Shown piece after piece: positions 32,160-44,351 of a stretch of 64,000 nucleotides of DNA. The translations under genes and the position numbers were made by a program. The notes below the pieces were generated by a model that worked only from the letters and a program-made list of their open reading frames with translations, did no database searches and was not told where the DNA came from. This DNA is from Agrostemma githago (Eukaryota > Streptophyta > Magnoliopsida > Caryophyllales > Caryophyllaceae), in assembly GCA_958450325.1 (NCBI GenBank), contig OY288249.1:62312166-62376165 (forward strand), read 5' to 3'. Numbering within the stretch: the stretch's first letter is position 1; every line of letters starts with the position of its first letter.

Positions 32160-34887
32160 CTAATTTGATTTTGGCTCGATAACCCTCTTTGCGAATGACG
32201 GCAAACAAAAAGCGGCTGAGTGAATCTGCAAAACAGAGACAACGGATGAGATATTGTAATAAGAAGTTCCAAATGTTCTACCGCCCTGTTCTTTCTTTCT
32301 AGTCTAGGTCAAGAACAGGGTCTACATACCTCTGAGTTGTAGAATTTCAAAGGTCGTTTGACATCTCCATGATCTTCAGTTCTATCAATGGAGTTCACTG
32401 GGTGTTTAAAATCGACTTCTGGACCCAAAGTAGAACAAAGCATAAAGCCAATCACGCCACTGAAAATAAGAAACAAATTAACTTGCCATGATCAGATTCG
32501 ACATCACAAATTCTTACTCCTATTTACGAAGGTTATATCCACCATTTTTTTCTCTCAAAAACTTGTGTTTGTACGAAATAAGGAGGGAGGGAGGAAAGAG
32601 CACGTGCCTCGGGTAAGTAGGAACCGTAGTCCATGCATAGTTGACGGAACCCTTGAAAACTTGGCGACAGTTTGTAACAATATCTTCAATGATGTGCATA
32701 TGAAGCCATATACTTTCGGCCTGGGTGCACACGACTCCTCCAGGTCGAAGAGCCTTTGCTACTGACTCGAAGAAGGGCTTTTCAAAAAGCTCTTTAGCAG
32801 GGCCTGTTGAAACACCGACAGGACATGAGACCAAAGAACAAGAATTGAACACAGACTGAATTCGTATATTTTTAAAAAGCACTTAAAAAGTTACCAATTG
32901 GATCAGACGAATCAACAATGACAGCATCATAAGTTCCCTCAGGGACGGCCTTCAAGAATGCAACGCCTGAGAATTTCGAACCGTAAAATCATCCAACAGG
33001 TTAGACAAATGACAAGCAAGATAAGAATGGACAGGGGAAGAAAAGGATAAAGAATCTAGCCAACAATAAAAACAATTCACACACAACCTTTGTTACTTTG
33101 ACTCGACAGCATTTGGACACTAACAATTCATTTCAAACGAAAACATACCATCGCCAATATGCAAATTCACTCGAGGATCATCATATCCAACAGCTACTTC
33201 AGGGAAAAATTCTTTGGAGACCTACACATATGCAAGTCACTTTAACTGTCAGCCGCCTTTACGAGTAAAGAGGACTGATAAGCTGATCATTTATATTATG
33301 CATCCCGTTCTTCCAACCTTATATTCAGTTCAATTCAGTTAAAAGCTCTCTTTAGTTCAGTTTTGTTAAGCCCCATTCATTTCATTTTGTCTGAACCCAC
33401 TTCGGTTTGGTTCGGTTCAGTTCAACATGACCCTTTAAAAACAAATTCTCACATCAAAATAATGTGAGGCATGACTTATAATACACTAAAACATAAATTA
33501 AAAAAGTACTAAGTAATTCACAAGAGACTTAGTGTGAGACCGTCGCATATCATAGAAGGGTTATGGTAAAAGAAAAACATGTCCCTCAAAAACTCACCGT
33601 CACAACCATTTCATCAATTTCACAGATATCGATCTGATCCACTGATGAATGTCGAGCAACTTCTCGCAGGACACCACCATCGCCTCCTCCTATAACCAAG
33701 ACCTACAGTAAAACTAGAGTTACATGGAAGGAAATAGAGTAAACAGAAAGAGATGGAAGGTGCAGTAAAAAATAAAAACCTTTTTGGGGTTGGGAATAGA
33801 GGAGAGTGGGAGGTGAGTGATCATCTCTTGGTATGCACATTCATCCCTCTCAGTGAGCTGAATTACACCATCCAAAACCAGAACTTTTCCGTATGTCGTT
33901 GACTGCAATAATATGAATATGAATATGAATGTAAGTACATATTTGAAGGGCAGGCATTTTATAAGAGAAGAGGAGCGAGTTTTAGTGTACCTGAAAGACC
34001 ATAACATTCTGGTATTTCGACTTGCCTTCAAACAGAATCTTTTCCACTTTGAGGGAATGTGCTTCTCCTATTACACACACTCAAATGGAACACTGAGAGT
34101 TGAGTTGATACCAAATACTCCCTCCGTTTGTTTGAATTTTATATTCATTGTGAGGAGTATTTTAATCAAATGCAAAGAAATGAAGAGGCGGAGGGAGTAA
34201 GCAGTGTACAAAACTAAATATTGGTGGTAACAACATTTCTGCAAATTAAGTCGAGTAGAAGGCAGCCAGAAGGGAAGAAGACGATCAAGATAAACATGGA
34301 GAATTGATACCAATATGCAAGAAAGTAGAGGGACTGTAAATTGTGTATAATTAAGACAAATGATGGGAAGATGATATATTAGTACATCTAACTTTTCAAA
34401 GTATTAACACTTACACTAGTAGTAAAGTAATCATGAAGATGAACATAATAATAAAATACAGTAAAATAGTTGGTCACCCATAAACCCTGGTTTAATGATA
34501 ACAAAACAAGAGTTGAATAAATATAGATAGGAAAAGTAAAGAAAGCCATAAAAAGTGAGACAAAATGAATCAAAAGAAAGACCAACTTTTTTTACATGAG
34601 AAAAGCAGCAATAAGACTTATTATAGTAATCAAATAATTGGAGTTGGAGTTGGAATTGGAAACAAACCAGGCCACATAGGACTAATCTCAGAAAACCATC
34701 CAGGAACAATACAAGAAACACCATTAGCATTAGCATTAGCATTAGCATTAGGTTCTTTCTTAACTCCATTATCATCATCGTTTCCATTCATCTTTTCTGC
34801 CATTCTTTCTTCTTCTGATTCCTCTTCTCTAGGTCTTTTTACTGGCAATTTACTTCCTGAAACAACAATACCCTCTTCTTCACCCAT
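32160..34887 (-). CDS. SPDS: Spermidine synthase, nine exons
   Basis: The enzyme transfers the aminopropyl group from decarboxylated S-adenosylmethionine to putrescine, giving spermidine and methylthioadenosine. Coding exons on the minus strand: 34668-34887, 33991-34067, 33780-33902, 33598-33702, 33149-33221, 32895-32966, 32608-32803, 32330-32459 and 32160-32225. They join to 1062 nt (353 residues plus stop) with frame kept at every junction. Visible landmarks are VIPGWFSE with SPMWPGEAHS before the first junction, the cofactor site VIGGGDGGVLREV (exon 4), DSSDPIGPAKELFEKPFF with the catalytic aspartate (exons 6-7), the exon-7 block GGVVCTQAESIWLH and the terminal HSAAFCLPSFAKRVIE. Seven introns are GT-AG; intron 7 appears to start with GC. 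The N-terminus is longer than in Arabidopsis SPDS1 because of an acidic stretch and an Asn-Ala repeat. Spermine synthase is less likely given the SPDS-like core. Confidence 0.95.
32606..32607 (-). other. Non-canonical GC splice donor in SPDS intron 7
   Basis: Exon 7 must end in CCGAG to join T-GGC-GTG of exon 8 and give the conserved Pro-Thr-Tyr-Pro-Ser-Gly-Val. The next bases on the minus strand are GCACGT, with no GT at that place. The acceptor (TTTTCAG) is normal. GC-AG introns are a known minor class with U2 splicing. Confidence 0.75.
34118..34197. mobile_element. Stowaway MITE in SPDS intron 1
   Basis: 80 bp with ends CTCCCTCCGTTTGTTTGAAT and, inverted, CTCCCTCCGCCTCTTCATTT. TA dinucleotides flank it at 34116-34117 and 34198-34199. 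It lies in the first intron, away from both splice sites. Confidence 0.85.
34723..34752 (-). repeat. SPDS: Coding hexanucleotide microsatellite in SPDS exon 1
   Basis: About five TTAGCA-type units (plus strand) encode alternating asparagine and alanine in the poorly conserved N-terminus. Unit changes keep the frame. Confidence 0.9.
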
Positions 34888-35044
34888 TAATATTGAGTAT
34901 GAGTATTATGGAAAGAAATGATATGGCTGGCCGATCAGGATTCAGGGCCCGTCTAATTCATTTCATGGAAAGGAATCGTATGGGTCCACGGGGTCGGGCC
35001 GTTAAATTTGAATCAACTTCTCGGTATGCTTGACTTGTTATTAT

Positions 35045-35945
35045 TGAAAATTTGGAATTTTTTATTTGGTATCCCCTATTTTTGTTTTTTTTGTATACAT
35101 AGTACTCCCTCCGTTTTTTTTATATATTTTCTCTTTTGTTTGCACTTGAAATAAGAAAGTGATTAAAATATGATCAAGTAATAAATAGTGACCTTACAAA
35201 ATGACTTGTATTTAATGAGATGGATTCAATGCGAACAAAAAGGTAAAATGGGATGAACAAAAAAAGGAAATAATAAAAATAAGAAGAAACCAAAAAAAAT
35301 GGTCCTAAAAGAAATACGAGAAGAAATATAAAACGAAACATAAAAAACAGATGGAGCATTCCTATAGTTTTGGATTCATACTTGGTACCCCTAATTTTGT
35401 GGTACCATGTCTCTCTACCTTAATAATATTTTTCGTCTTGTTTTACTTTCTATTTTCGTTTATTTGTTACTTCGCCTTCGTTAACTTATTAATTAATTAA
35501 CCTAATTCAATCAATTACTTACCATTTTCATAACTTTCTTACTCCACCTTTTGATTACGGCAGCATCATACTTCACCTTTTTCTTCTTTCTTTAATTTCT
35601 CTTTTGTTTCATACTACTTTCATTACTTAGCTTTTTCCACGATTCCATTTTCGGATCCCTAATTTACTCAATATGATCATTTTGGCCTCAATTTCAAGCG
35701 TAGTAGGTAGGTTTCTCTCTAGGTTTGGGCAAAGGAGAGGTTGGAGGGAAATATTAGTATAAACAACCCGATCAAGTATAGTCAAAGTTAGAAACTAACG
35801 GAAACAGGAAATCAAATAAGATGAAAAAACTTCATTAAGGGTAGGGAGACCTAATACACCAAAAGTGAGGGGTATCAGTATGATTCGAAAAGTGAAGAGT
35901 ACCATATAGAAAAATAAAAAACACGGACACTATATAGAATATCAC
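35045..35945. mobile_element. Possible inverted-repeat element, diverged
   Basis: GATTCATACTTGGTACCCCT (about 35371) matches the reverse complement of 35862-35889 at roughly 20 of 26 bases, and an outer GGTATCCCC/GGTACTCTTC pair near 35067 and 35905 extends it. A Stowaway copy sits in the left arm. No TSD or coding was found; tentative. Confidence 0.35.
35105..35356. mobile_element. Stowaway-like MITE
   Basis: The left end is CTCCCTCCGTTTTTTTTATA. The right end, inverted, is CTCCATCTGTTTTTTATG. A TA precedes the left end; the right flank reads CA, presumably a mutated TA. 252 bp and noncoding. Confidence 0.65.
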
Positions 35946-36933
35946 TTGAAATTTAAATCGGATTTATATTTTTAAAGAGTCTCATAATATATGCACAATC
36001 GATTTAATTTAATCATATACATTAATGTAGTTATAGACACGGTGGAAGTTAAAAAGTTTAAAATTACCCCTCCATCACGTTCATTTGTCTGTTTATTAGT
36101 ACATTTTATTAAGGTGCCTCAGTCATTTGTTTTTTTTATTGGGAGTAATTTGATCATTCACATATACTCCGTACTTAATTCCACCTGTCACCCTATAATT
36201 GGACCCCTCCTTTCTCGTTGATCTTTGTGCCAAAAACAAACAAATGATCGAGATGGAGGAATACACTTTAGAGAAAAATGATCCATTTAAGGGTCTCATA
36301 TCTAATACGAAGTACTCGAATCAGGCCTTTGAAAATCATAAGATGCCCCTTGGGCCTTGGGTGATAAAAGGAGGGTAAAAAGGATCCAAAGAAACAAACT
36401 ATCGTTTCTTATTATGACAGAGAATCTGATGCTAAATGTGAGGGAACGACCCACCAAATAAGATGGGTTATTATTCGCAAAACTTTCGTATTGGTAAGTT
36501 ATTGGTTTAGAGTTATTGATTTATGGTTTAGAGTTACTCTAGTTATTGGTAAGTTTTTGGTGACTCTATCTATCGAAATGTTTAGATTACATAAAATTGA
36601 CATTGTCTATTCTTTGTACTAATCACACATTATACATTACTTTGTAGCTCGATGGTACGAGGATGAATTGGGTAAGGGCGAGACTTGATGCGGGGCAGGG
36701 AGAGCATCATCGGGCCGAGGTCATGGCCTAGGCCTAGCACGTTCTTAACGCGCATGCAGACTATGATGGGTCGGATCGGGCTCCCTTCTTTCCAGACGAC
36801 ACGAGCCAAGACCAAATAGTGTGTTTTTTTTCCTGCTTTTTAGCGGGGTTGGTTGGGCTGGGCCAACTCTAGTAAAATGGTTGGATCAAAATAGTTTCTA
36901 TCAATTCTATCTACCTATTTAAGTTTGACTAAG
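35946..36933. other. Intergenic up to the retrotransposon nest
   Basis: No gene recognised. It includes a short patch of repeated TTATTGGTAAGTT / GGTTTAGAGTTA words at 36490-36560. CTAAG at 36929-36933 would be the left TSD of the outer retrotransposon, whose right end is outside the window. Confidence 0.5.
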
Positions 36934-37318
36934 TGTAGACACCCGCATTTGGCTGCTAGTGTCTATAGCGGTCTCCAGCAAAACACCCGATGATGATAGG
37001 ACGCAAACGTGCTTTAACGCGCTCGGATATGGGCTCAAAATCATTAGTATTTGGCTTGGGCTTTTTACGGAGTACAAATCTCACACAACCAACTTCAAAT
37101 TCAGACCTAGTAGGTTATTTCCATTCAAAAAAGACTAATTTGGGTTAAAACCGAAACCAGAAATGAAACCGTCTTTTGGCGACCGGGTCAAAGCCTGGTC
37201 AAAGGCAAACCCGACACAAAAATATCAGCTGCGTCGCTTCTAGAAGAGAACCCAAGTTACTAAACCTCTTCAATTAGAGATAAAACTTTATCCCTAAACC
37301 CTATCCCTCGGATTAACC

Positions 37319-37428
37319 CACTCGATCGAGTGGATTGAGGCCCACTCGATCGAGTGAGCTCACAAATCAGCCGAACCAGCCTCAGACCGGGCACTCGATC
37401 GAGTGCACTTGCACCACTCGATCGAGTG
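37319..37428. promoter_or_regulatory. Four CACTCGATCGAGTG palindromes just upstream of the LTR TATA box
   Basis: Perfect 14-bp palindromes start at 37319, 37343, 37392 and 37415 (spacings 24, 49 and 23 bp). The third extends to 16 bp. The cluster ends 22 bp before TATAAATA at 37450. Position and regular spacing suggest binding sites for a dimeric regulator, which is inference. Confidence 0.6.
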
Positions 37429-37449
37429 ACCCTAAACCGGGTGTTTTCT

Positions 37450-37457
37450 TATAAATA
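37450..37457 (+). promoter_or_regulatory. LTR TATA box of the outer Tat element
   Basis: TATAAATA. Its counterparts in the inner element's LTRs are at 40974-40981 and 48217-48224 on the minus strand. Confidence 0.7.
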
Positions 37458-38469
37458 CCCCCATGCCTTCAACACATTGAACAACTTTTTTCCATCCATC
37501 ACATTCATAACCTTTTGCAACAACTCTCCCCCTTAAACCACCATAACTAACCTATATTACCTCGACGCTCCCGTGCCTAAGCTACTACTAGACGAGCCCT
37601 ATTCCGAGAAGACAAAGCATGTAGGTTGAGGGTGTAAATTTCAATCTCGATTTCTCCCTTTCTTCCTTCTCTTCTCTCGTCTTTTCCGTCTTCATCTTCG
37701 TCGTTTTTGTCATTTTTTTATTTCTTTTCTTCTTTCGTTTCTAATATCGCTAGTATTACTATTTATCGTCGTTATTGGTTAACATCACACACACACATAA
37801 AAATATAAAAAACGATCTCGAATCGAATACGTTTAAAGACGAATCTCGTATAAGACCCTTCTAATCCCTTTACGAGTTGTAACAGAGGTGGTGCCCTCTT
37901 GAGGAGCACCACCCTAAACACTCAAGGGCATGATGGGATCAGGAATATTCCTCGTTAAACATATTCGATTCCGCTTTTTAAAAGATTAGAACGAAACCTG
38001 TTGATGCAAATCGAACATCACATAATCCGCAAGGGTTAATAACGATGTCGTGATGCGGAGGGAATCGACTTTCGCTCTAATCAAACAAATAAAAATGTTT
38101 ATTCTAAAGATGCGATACCGACTCCGTAGTCGAATATCATGTCTAAAAGAATTAATCGATAAACCGTACTAGCACGAACCCGTTGACGCTGAATTAATTG
38201 TCACACGTTTCGAAAGGATTGATTACGACATTATGACGCGGAGGGAATCAATACTCGTTCTAGTCCGACCAAATTTGATTTTTTACAACATTTGCTCTAA
38301 ATGTTAGATATTGGTTCCGTAACCAAATATCGAATACGATGAGTCCTCGAGAGTCAAGACAATAAAGATCAAATAATATTCGTATTTGGCACGACTATAT
38401 CTTGGCTCGAAACATTAAAATCGCGAAATAGATCGTTTTGACAAAACGAGTCCTTTCTTGTACAGAGGG

Positions 38470-38555
38470 CACTCAATCGAGTGGCACTCAAAAACGAGGC
38501 AGGGAGTTTTTTCGAGAGACACTCGATCGAGTCTTCACCATGACTCGATCGAGTG
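38470..38555. promoter_or_regulatory. Second cluster of CACTCGATCGAGTG-type palindromes
   Basis: Three sites, each with at least one mismatch, start at 38470, 38520 and 38542. Their spacings (50 and 22 bp) nearly copy the 49 and 23 bp of the last three sites in the first cluster. Both clusters end with GTGACC and AAACCG words, so this looks like a duplicated module. Confidence 0.55.
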
Positions 38556-39316
38556 ACCTCTATCACGCCAAAACCGTGAGCCCTCTACATACACTAAGCC
38601 TCATCAAATTCCTTTTTTACGACTTTTAGTCGTCGCGTGTCAAGTCTATCATGTGCCTGAATCTTCAAAGCCATGCATTGTATTATCCGTTATTATCATC
38701 GTTACTATTTCAATTATTTCGATTTTCGCGTTTGTTGTATTGTAATTCCGGGTTGTATTCCGCCCGTGTACTTGTAATCTACTTTCACACCTTTATTTTC
38801 ATTGTTTGTTTTATTGTACTAAAATGAACCTCACATGCTAAAATAACTTCGACGTTAGTTTAGATGCATTAAACGACGTAGTTGAACATAACTCACATGT
38901 TTAGTCAAAAACGCTGTTTGCATAACATTCAATCGAACCACTAGAGCGCGTATTACAAATTCAAACGATATCTTAGTAGAGGCCGCTAAAGTGCGGGCGG
39001 GCTTGGGTGTCCTTTGTGGGCTTCCCAACACGTACCTTCACCTCTTACTTAGAACCTCGGTTTCCGGATGTCCGAAACCGTTGGCGCACGAGAGTCATTT
39101 GATATACGGTACCCGATAATCTCGCCATCGGTATCGTAACGCAAAGGGACGAACCCCACAAGCTCTAGTATCGAAGTGGGCCGTACTTTGTGCATGGTCC
39201 ATTGAAATATAGAGTGGGTTCGAATGGGCCCGAACTCCCACAAAGTTCGGTGGCGACTCCTAATTCGATACAAATTTCAACCCGAGAACCATCTCACATG
39301 AGATTCATTCGCCTAC

Positions 39317-41732
39317 TGTGGACATGACAATGGTCCACCCCGACGCGGCCACGCGCGGGTTTGGGGAGGCGAATGAATCTCCATGAGATGGTCAAATGGA
39401 AATTTAAATCGAAGTCGGAGTCGCCACCGAATTTTATGGTTATTCGGAACCGTTCGAGCCCACTCTATGTCGTAGTGGGCCGTGTACAAAATACGGCCCA
39501 TTTCCGATGTCAGAGTTTATTGGGCTCGTCCCTTTTGCATATCGATATAGATGCCGACTTGAGCGGTTAATCGTATATTGAATGACTCTCGTTGCCAATG
39601 GTTTCGGACATCCGGAAACCACGGTTCTGAGTAAGGGGTGAGGGTACGTGTTGGGAAGTTCACTAAGAACACCCAACCCCGCCCGCACATTAGCGGCCTC
39701 TACTAGGATATCGAATGACGTTTTAATGCGCGCGTTAGTAATACGATGAATGATATGCAAACATTGTTTTCCTAAGCATGTGAGGAATTGAATGGGTTTC
39801 TAAGTCGGTTTAATGCATGAAAAATTAATTAACGTCAAAGTTGAATTTAGCATGTGAGATTCGTTTTAGTATAATAAAGCAAATGAAATAAAAAAGATGA
39901 ATTTGCTACAAAAGATGAACAAACGAGTTAGTATCGATTTGTAAATAATATAGCAAGAATAAATATGCGAGATCGAGAAAATATCGAAATCTGAAAAATA
40001 TTCTTGAAAAGAATGTTGTTTTGTATAAAAAAACGAAGTTCGAAAAATAATAAAAAGAACGGAAAAGGCCTCGGCATAACAGCCGGCCGCGCGACTCGCC
40101 AGGGACGCCGGCGGGTCGCGTGGTGGCCTGTTTCGGGTCCGGTTTTCGAAAACTCGAAGTTCGTATTAAATCGCGTATGAATATTGCATGATTCGTACTC
40201 GAGTTAATATTTTCGATATTCTTTATATTCGATAGTCGACTACGAAATCAATATCGAATACTTGGAATAGTTTTAGAAAAGATGTAATTTTAGAAATCGG
40301 TCGAAGAACGAAAAAATTTAAAAAACAGTCCGGGTTTCAGGCTCGTGCGCGAGTCGCTCGGGCGTGGCGCGACTCGCGTACGGGTCTGTCCGGATTTTAT
40401 TTTTTGTTCGAAAATTGTTATTTTGATCGAAAAGTAAAAGAAAAGAATTTTGACGAAAAAGATGTAACGATTTCTGAAATCGTCGAAATCTTAATATAAT
40501 TCTTTTTTATACGATATTCGATTATAGAAAAATCGATATCGTATGTTTTAAGAATATTGTTATGAAAATAGTTTTTCGTTAATAACGATATTAGAAATAA
40601 AATAAAAAACGACTCTAGACCCGTAAAACAAAACGGACGAAGAGGAGAAAGGGAGAGAAAGGAAGAAGTCGGGTTTGATTACACCCTCAACCTACATGCT
40701 CTTGTTGACTCGGATCGGAACTCGTCGGAATGTGGCTAGGCACGGGAGTGTCGAGGCAACGTCGGTTGGGTTAGGGTGGTACGGTTATGACGGGTGAAGG
40801 GTGTCGGGTTTCAGACCGGTTTCCTTCGGGTTTTGGATGTAATATCGGTTTCTCGATGCTAAGGAATTATATGTGTCGGGATGCTAGAAAACTATTGCTG
40901 AAAAATCGTGTGTGTGTGTGTGAATTGTATTTTCTCGGTGTCTGATCCTTGTTAATTGGTGGATGCAAGGGGTTATTTATAGGAAATTCCCGACCTTGAC
41001 TTAGGAGAGTTTGACTACCGCTTAGGATAGGAAACGAGGGAATTTGAGGGAAATAAGAATTCCGCTTTCTTGTGAAAGAAGAAAGGGCACACGGCTGGTT
41101 TGCTACTGTTTTGGGCTGTTTCGGCCGAGTGTTTTACACTCGGTCGGGTACTCGAATCGGTTTTTGAATAGGATTCCTGTTTGAGCTAGAATTACCGCTT
41201 GGGTAAGAAGCTGAGGAGAACGAGAATTCCGTTTTCTTGTAAGAGAAGAAAAGAGGAAAACCGGCTGACTTGTACTACTTGGCCGAGTGGTTGCACTCGG
41301 TTGAGTGTCTGAGTCGGTTCTCGGATAGGATTCCTACTCGGGATCGAATTCTACCTTAAACGGAATTGTTTATTATTTTTGTATGGCTGATTTTTGTAGA
41401 GTTAGACCGTGAATATACCGTGTGAGGTGTCACGGTTGACTTACAAGTTTCGGGAAATATCTTTGACCGGGTTTTGACTCGGTCGCTAAAAGACGGTTTT
41501 ACCCCTGGTGACGGATTCGACCCAAATTAGTGTTATTTGACTCGAAACGACCCACTGGGCCTGAATTTGAGGTTGGTTTGGTGAGATTTGTACTCCTTAA
41601 AATGCCTAGGCCAAATGTCCATCATTTCGAGCCCATTTCCGAGTACGTTAAAGCACGTTAGCGTCCGATCATCATCGGGTGTTTGTTGGAAACTGCTATA
41701 GACACCTGGCGGTCAAAATGTGGGTGTCTACA
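39317..41732 (-). repeat. Inner Tat element 3' LTR
   Basis: 2416 bp, nearly identical to 46558-48975. Its minus-strand TATA box (TATAAATA) is at 40974-40981. GC-rich CGCGACTCGC words near 40090 and 40340-40380 break the AT-rich background. Confidence 0.93.
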
Positions 41733-43120
41733 GAGCCCCCACTCTGACTGAGGCTTGGACAGGGCGAAAGTCAGAGTAGCCACCAGGTCAATCAAGGATT
41801 AAAACCTGGCAGCTTCCGGTCGGGTCGTTTAAGGTCCATTAGACCTGCGTGGAGGGCCCGCCGGCCATGGGCTAGAAATGTACCTGAGCTGATGATAACT
41901 CCGTGGGGAATTGAATTCGTCGCATAAGACTTAAAATGGGCCTGTATGTGGGCTCATCTTGTTAAATGCCGTTGGGGAGTTATGCAAATTGCGCTGTCGT
42001 GATTTGTACCTGTATAAGTTACATAAAATTTTGCATGCAACACGTAGGCGAAACAAATATGACTCGCGCTAGGGAGTAAAAATGATTTTTGCTGCATTTT
42101 GAAATCGAAGTCCTGAAAGCAACTCACGTGCTAGGAGATAGGTTTCCAAAATTGAAAGAGGTGGAAAAGAAATTTGCCGTTTAAATAGACTGAAATTTGA
42201 CCTTGTCGAAAAGGATTTTTTTCAAATGGCTAAGTTTTTTGCAAATTTTAAAATGAGAATTTGAAAAGAGAGGCCTACCGGCAGACTCGACTCTGGACGC
42301 GACAGGACGAGTTGACAGACACGACTTGGACTCTCTAAGGGTTGGACCGTGACTTGGTAAGGAGGTGGGCCACCTAAGATGACAAGACTCTTAAGTTGCG
42401 CTATTCCGTAGCCTAGGCGAGTGACAACACGGTCGAATCCTCGGAATAGGAAGGCCGTGCTATGGGGGGATTGCAATAGTCTGTAATGAGACTGTTTTGG
42501 CATGACAGGACTTTTAGCAGTAGCAATGCCGTAGTCTAGTGCTCTTCTGGATTTTTGGTTTTTGGGTACATTTCCAAGGTGGGCATTGCCTCGAGTCCTG
42601 ATAGATTCTTGTCCTCGAGTGAGCCGAGTACTAGGACACACTATAGAAAGGTGGCTAGATTTTTGAAATTATTTGGATTATGTGAATGGAAGGAGAACTT
42701 CTGACTAGGAGAAGCCCCCAGAATGACAAAGCTAACTGTCGAGAACATGACAGTGTCGTGACCGGAATGATGGTGCTTTTTGAATGTGTGTCAATGTGGG
42801 TGGTTGTGCCTCTGTTGAAAGGCTGCCTACGTATTCACGTGTAGTGAAATCAAACCATGCCGTAGTTCAGTGGATTATGGTGCCTAGTTTATTAGGGCTT
42901 TGTGTGTAACTAGCCATAGCGGTGGTGTAGGCTAGGTGCATTCCCAGTGATGTCTTGATCAAAGGGCTAGAATGGTTAGGATATTGATCCTGTGACTGTG
43001 AGCATTCTCCGGGATAGCCCCCAGAGGTGGTGTGCACTATTTGGGCATGTTCTATGCCGACCGCAAGTTGAGTTCCCGTGTTTGGGGATGGTAAATGGTT
43101 TGAATGAGAAGAATTGGGAT

Positions 43121-43401
43121 GGGATTTTAACGAGTTCTGCTCTCGGGGATTTTAACGAGTTTTGCTCTCGGGGATTTTAACGAGTTTTGCTCTCGGGGAT
43201 TTTAACGGGTTTTGCTCTCAGGGGGATTTGATGAGTTTTGCTCTCGGGAATTTTAACGAGTTTTGCTCTCGGGGATTTTAACGAGTTTTGCTCTCGGGGG
43301 GATTTGACGAGTTTTGCTCTCGGGGGGATTTGACGAGTTTTGCTCTCGGAGGGATTTGACGAGTTTTGCTCTCGGGGGATTTGACGAGTTTTGCTCTCGG
43401 G
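43121..43401 (-). repeat. 26-bp tandem repeat, 11 units, between gag and the 3' LTR
   Basis: Units read GGGATTTTAACGAGTTTTGC followed by TCTCGG on the plus strand. Two variants (TTTTAACGAG and GGATTTGACGAG) alternate in blocks. Tandem arrays in this 3' region are a known trait of Tat/Ogre-lineage elements. Confidence 0.92.
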
Positions 43402-43799
43402 TTTGCGTATGGTGATTGTGAATTCTGTTATGTAAAGGGGAAGTCGAGTAAAATGGCTCGAACTTTGATCGGGATAAGTTTTGATAATGCGAGATCTGAT
43501 TTCCATGTCTGGCCCTAATGGTTAGGGGTATCCAATGGAGCTTGAATCCTCAAAATTCTGGGCTGCCTCTGACCTGGGTCTCGGGAAGGTCTTGAGGGTT
43601 GTAATGTGGGAAGGCTAAATGTGGTGTTAGCTGACCAGCTTGATTGTCTCTCCCTTATTGGATGGTATGAGTATTGATAATTTTGAATTGATCGTTTTCA
43701 CTACGGTCATGGTTTTTTGAATATTTTTTGGTTGACCTCTTAGCCCCGGTCTCGGAATTCTTCATTTGGATTGACCGCTTAACCTCGGTCATGGGTGCC

Positions 43800-43925
43800 T
43801 CTTTTTTTTTTATAATGGCCTGCTTTTTTTGTTTTGGCCTTTTGCTTTTTTTTTTTCTTTTGGACTTTTGTTTTTTTTATGGCCAGCTCTTTTATTTTGG
43901 TCTTTTGCTTTTTTTTTTTGGCTGG
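43800..43925. repeat. T-rich low-complexity tract
   Basis: Approximate repeats of TTTTGGCCTTTTGCTTTTTT and similar words, in the 3' noncoding part of the inner Tat element. Confidence 0.6.
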
Positions 43926-44351
43926 TCAGACTAACACCTCAGGTAGGGATCGGTTAGTCTTATTGGAGGGGTGTTTTATTGTGGGAAATGGGCTTACCTC
44001 CCGTCTTTAACCCAAACTAGGAGATTACCTAGATTTGTCATAGGATTCGATACCGCTCTTGCTAAGGGTAGTTGTGTGGCTTTCTATACCAGACATGGAA
44101 TAGGTAAAGGAAAACACGGGTCTCATTTCCTGCAGTCATTATAGATGTGCCTATAATAGTCACGTGCGTGTGCTCACAGTGTATGATGGTGTTCATCATG
44201 TTCTCGGAAACACATAAGGAAAGTATATATGAGAAATAGAAAAGCTGATTTTATTGAATTTTGAAAAGAGAGAACAGAGTACAACTGACTCTGACTTCGA
44301 CTTTGAAGTTGAAATAAATAGTATATCCTAGACTCGGACTCAGACTTGGAC

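Larger units (their letters stand above)
36934..39316 (+). repeat. Outer Tat element 5' LTR, first part
   Basis: Runs from TGTAGACA to the insertion point of the inner element (TSD CCTAC at 39312-39316). It contains CACTCGATCGAGTG palindromes, a TATA box and a degenerate internal duplication of about 200 bp (38040-38340) marked by ATGCGGAGGGAATC/ACGCGGAGGGAATC. Confidence 0.85.

Noticed and set aside
33280..33430. Repeated TTCAGTTCAATTCAG / TTCGGTTCAGTTCAAC words in SPDS intron 4
   Set aside because: Suggestive of a small MITE, but no paired ends or TSD could be defined.
39361..39760. Open frames that recur at 46602-47001
   Set aside because: They occur in the two LTR copies of the inner Tat element and have no known domain.
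43121..43506. Repeat-rich frame and possible CRISPR-like array
   Set aside because: The units are contiguous tandem repeats without spacers, in a plant retrotransposon, and the peptide is only a translation of the repeat.
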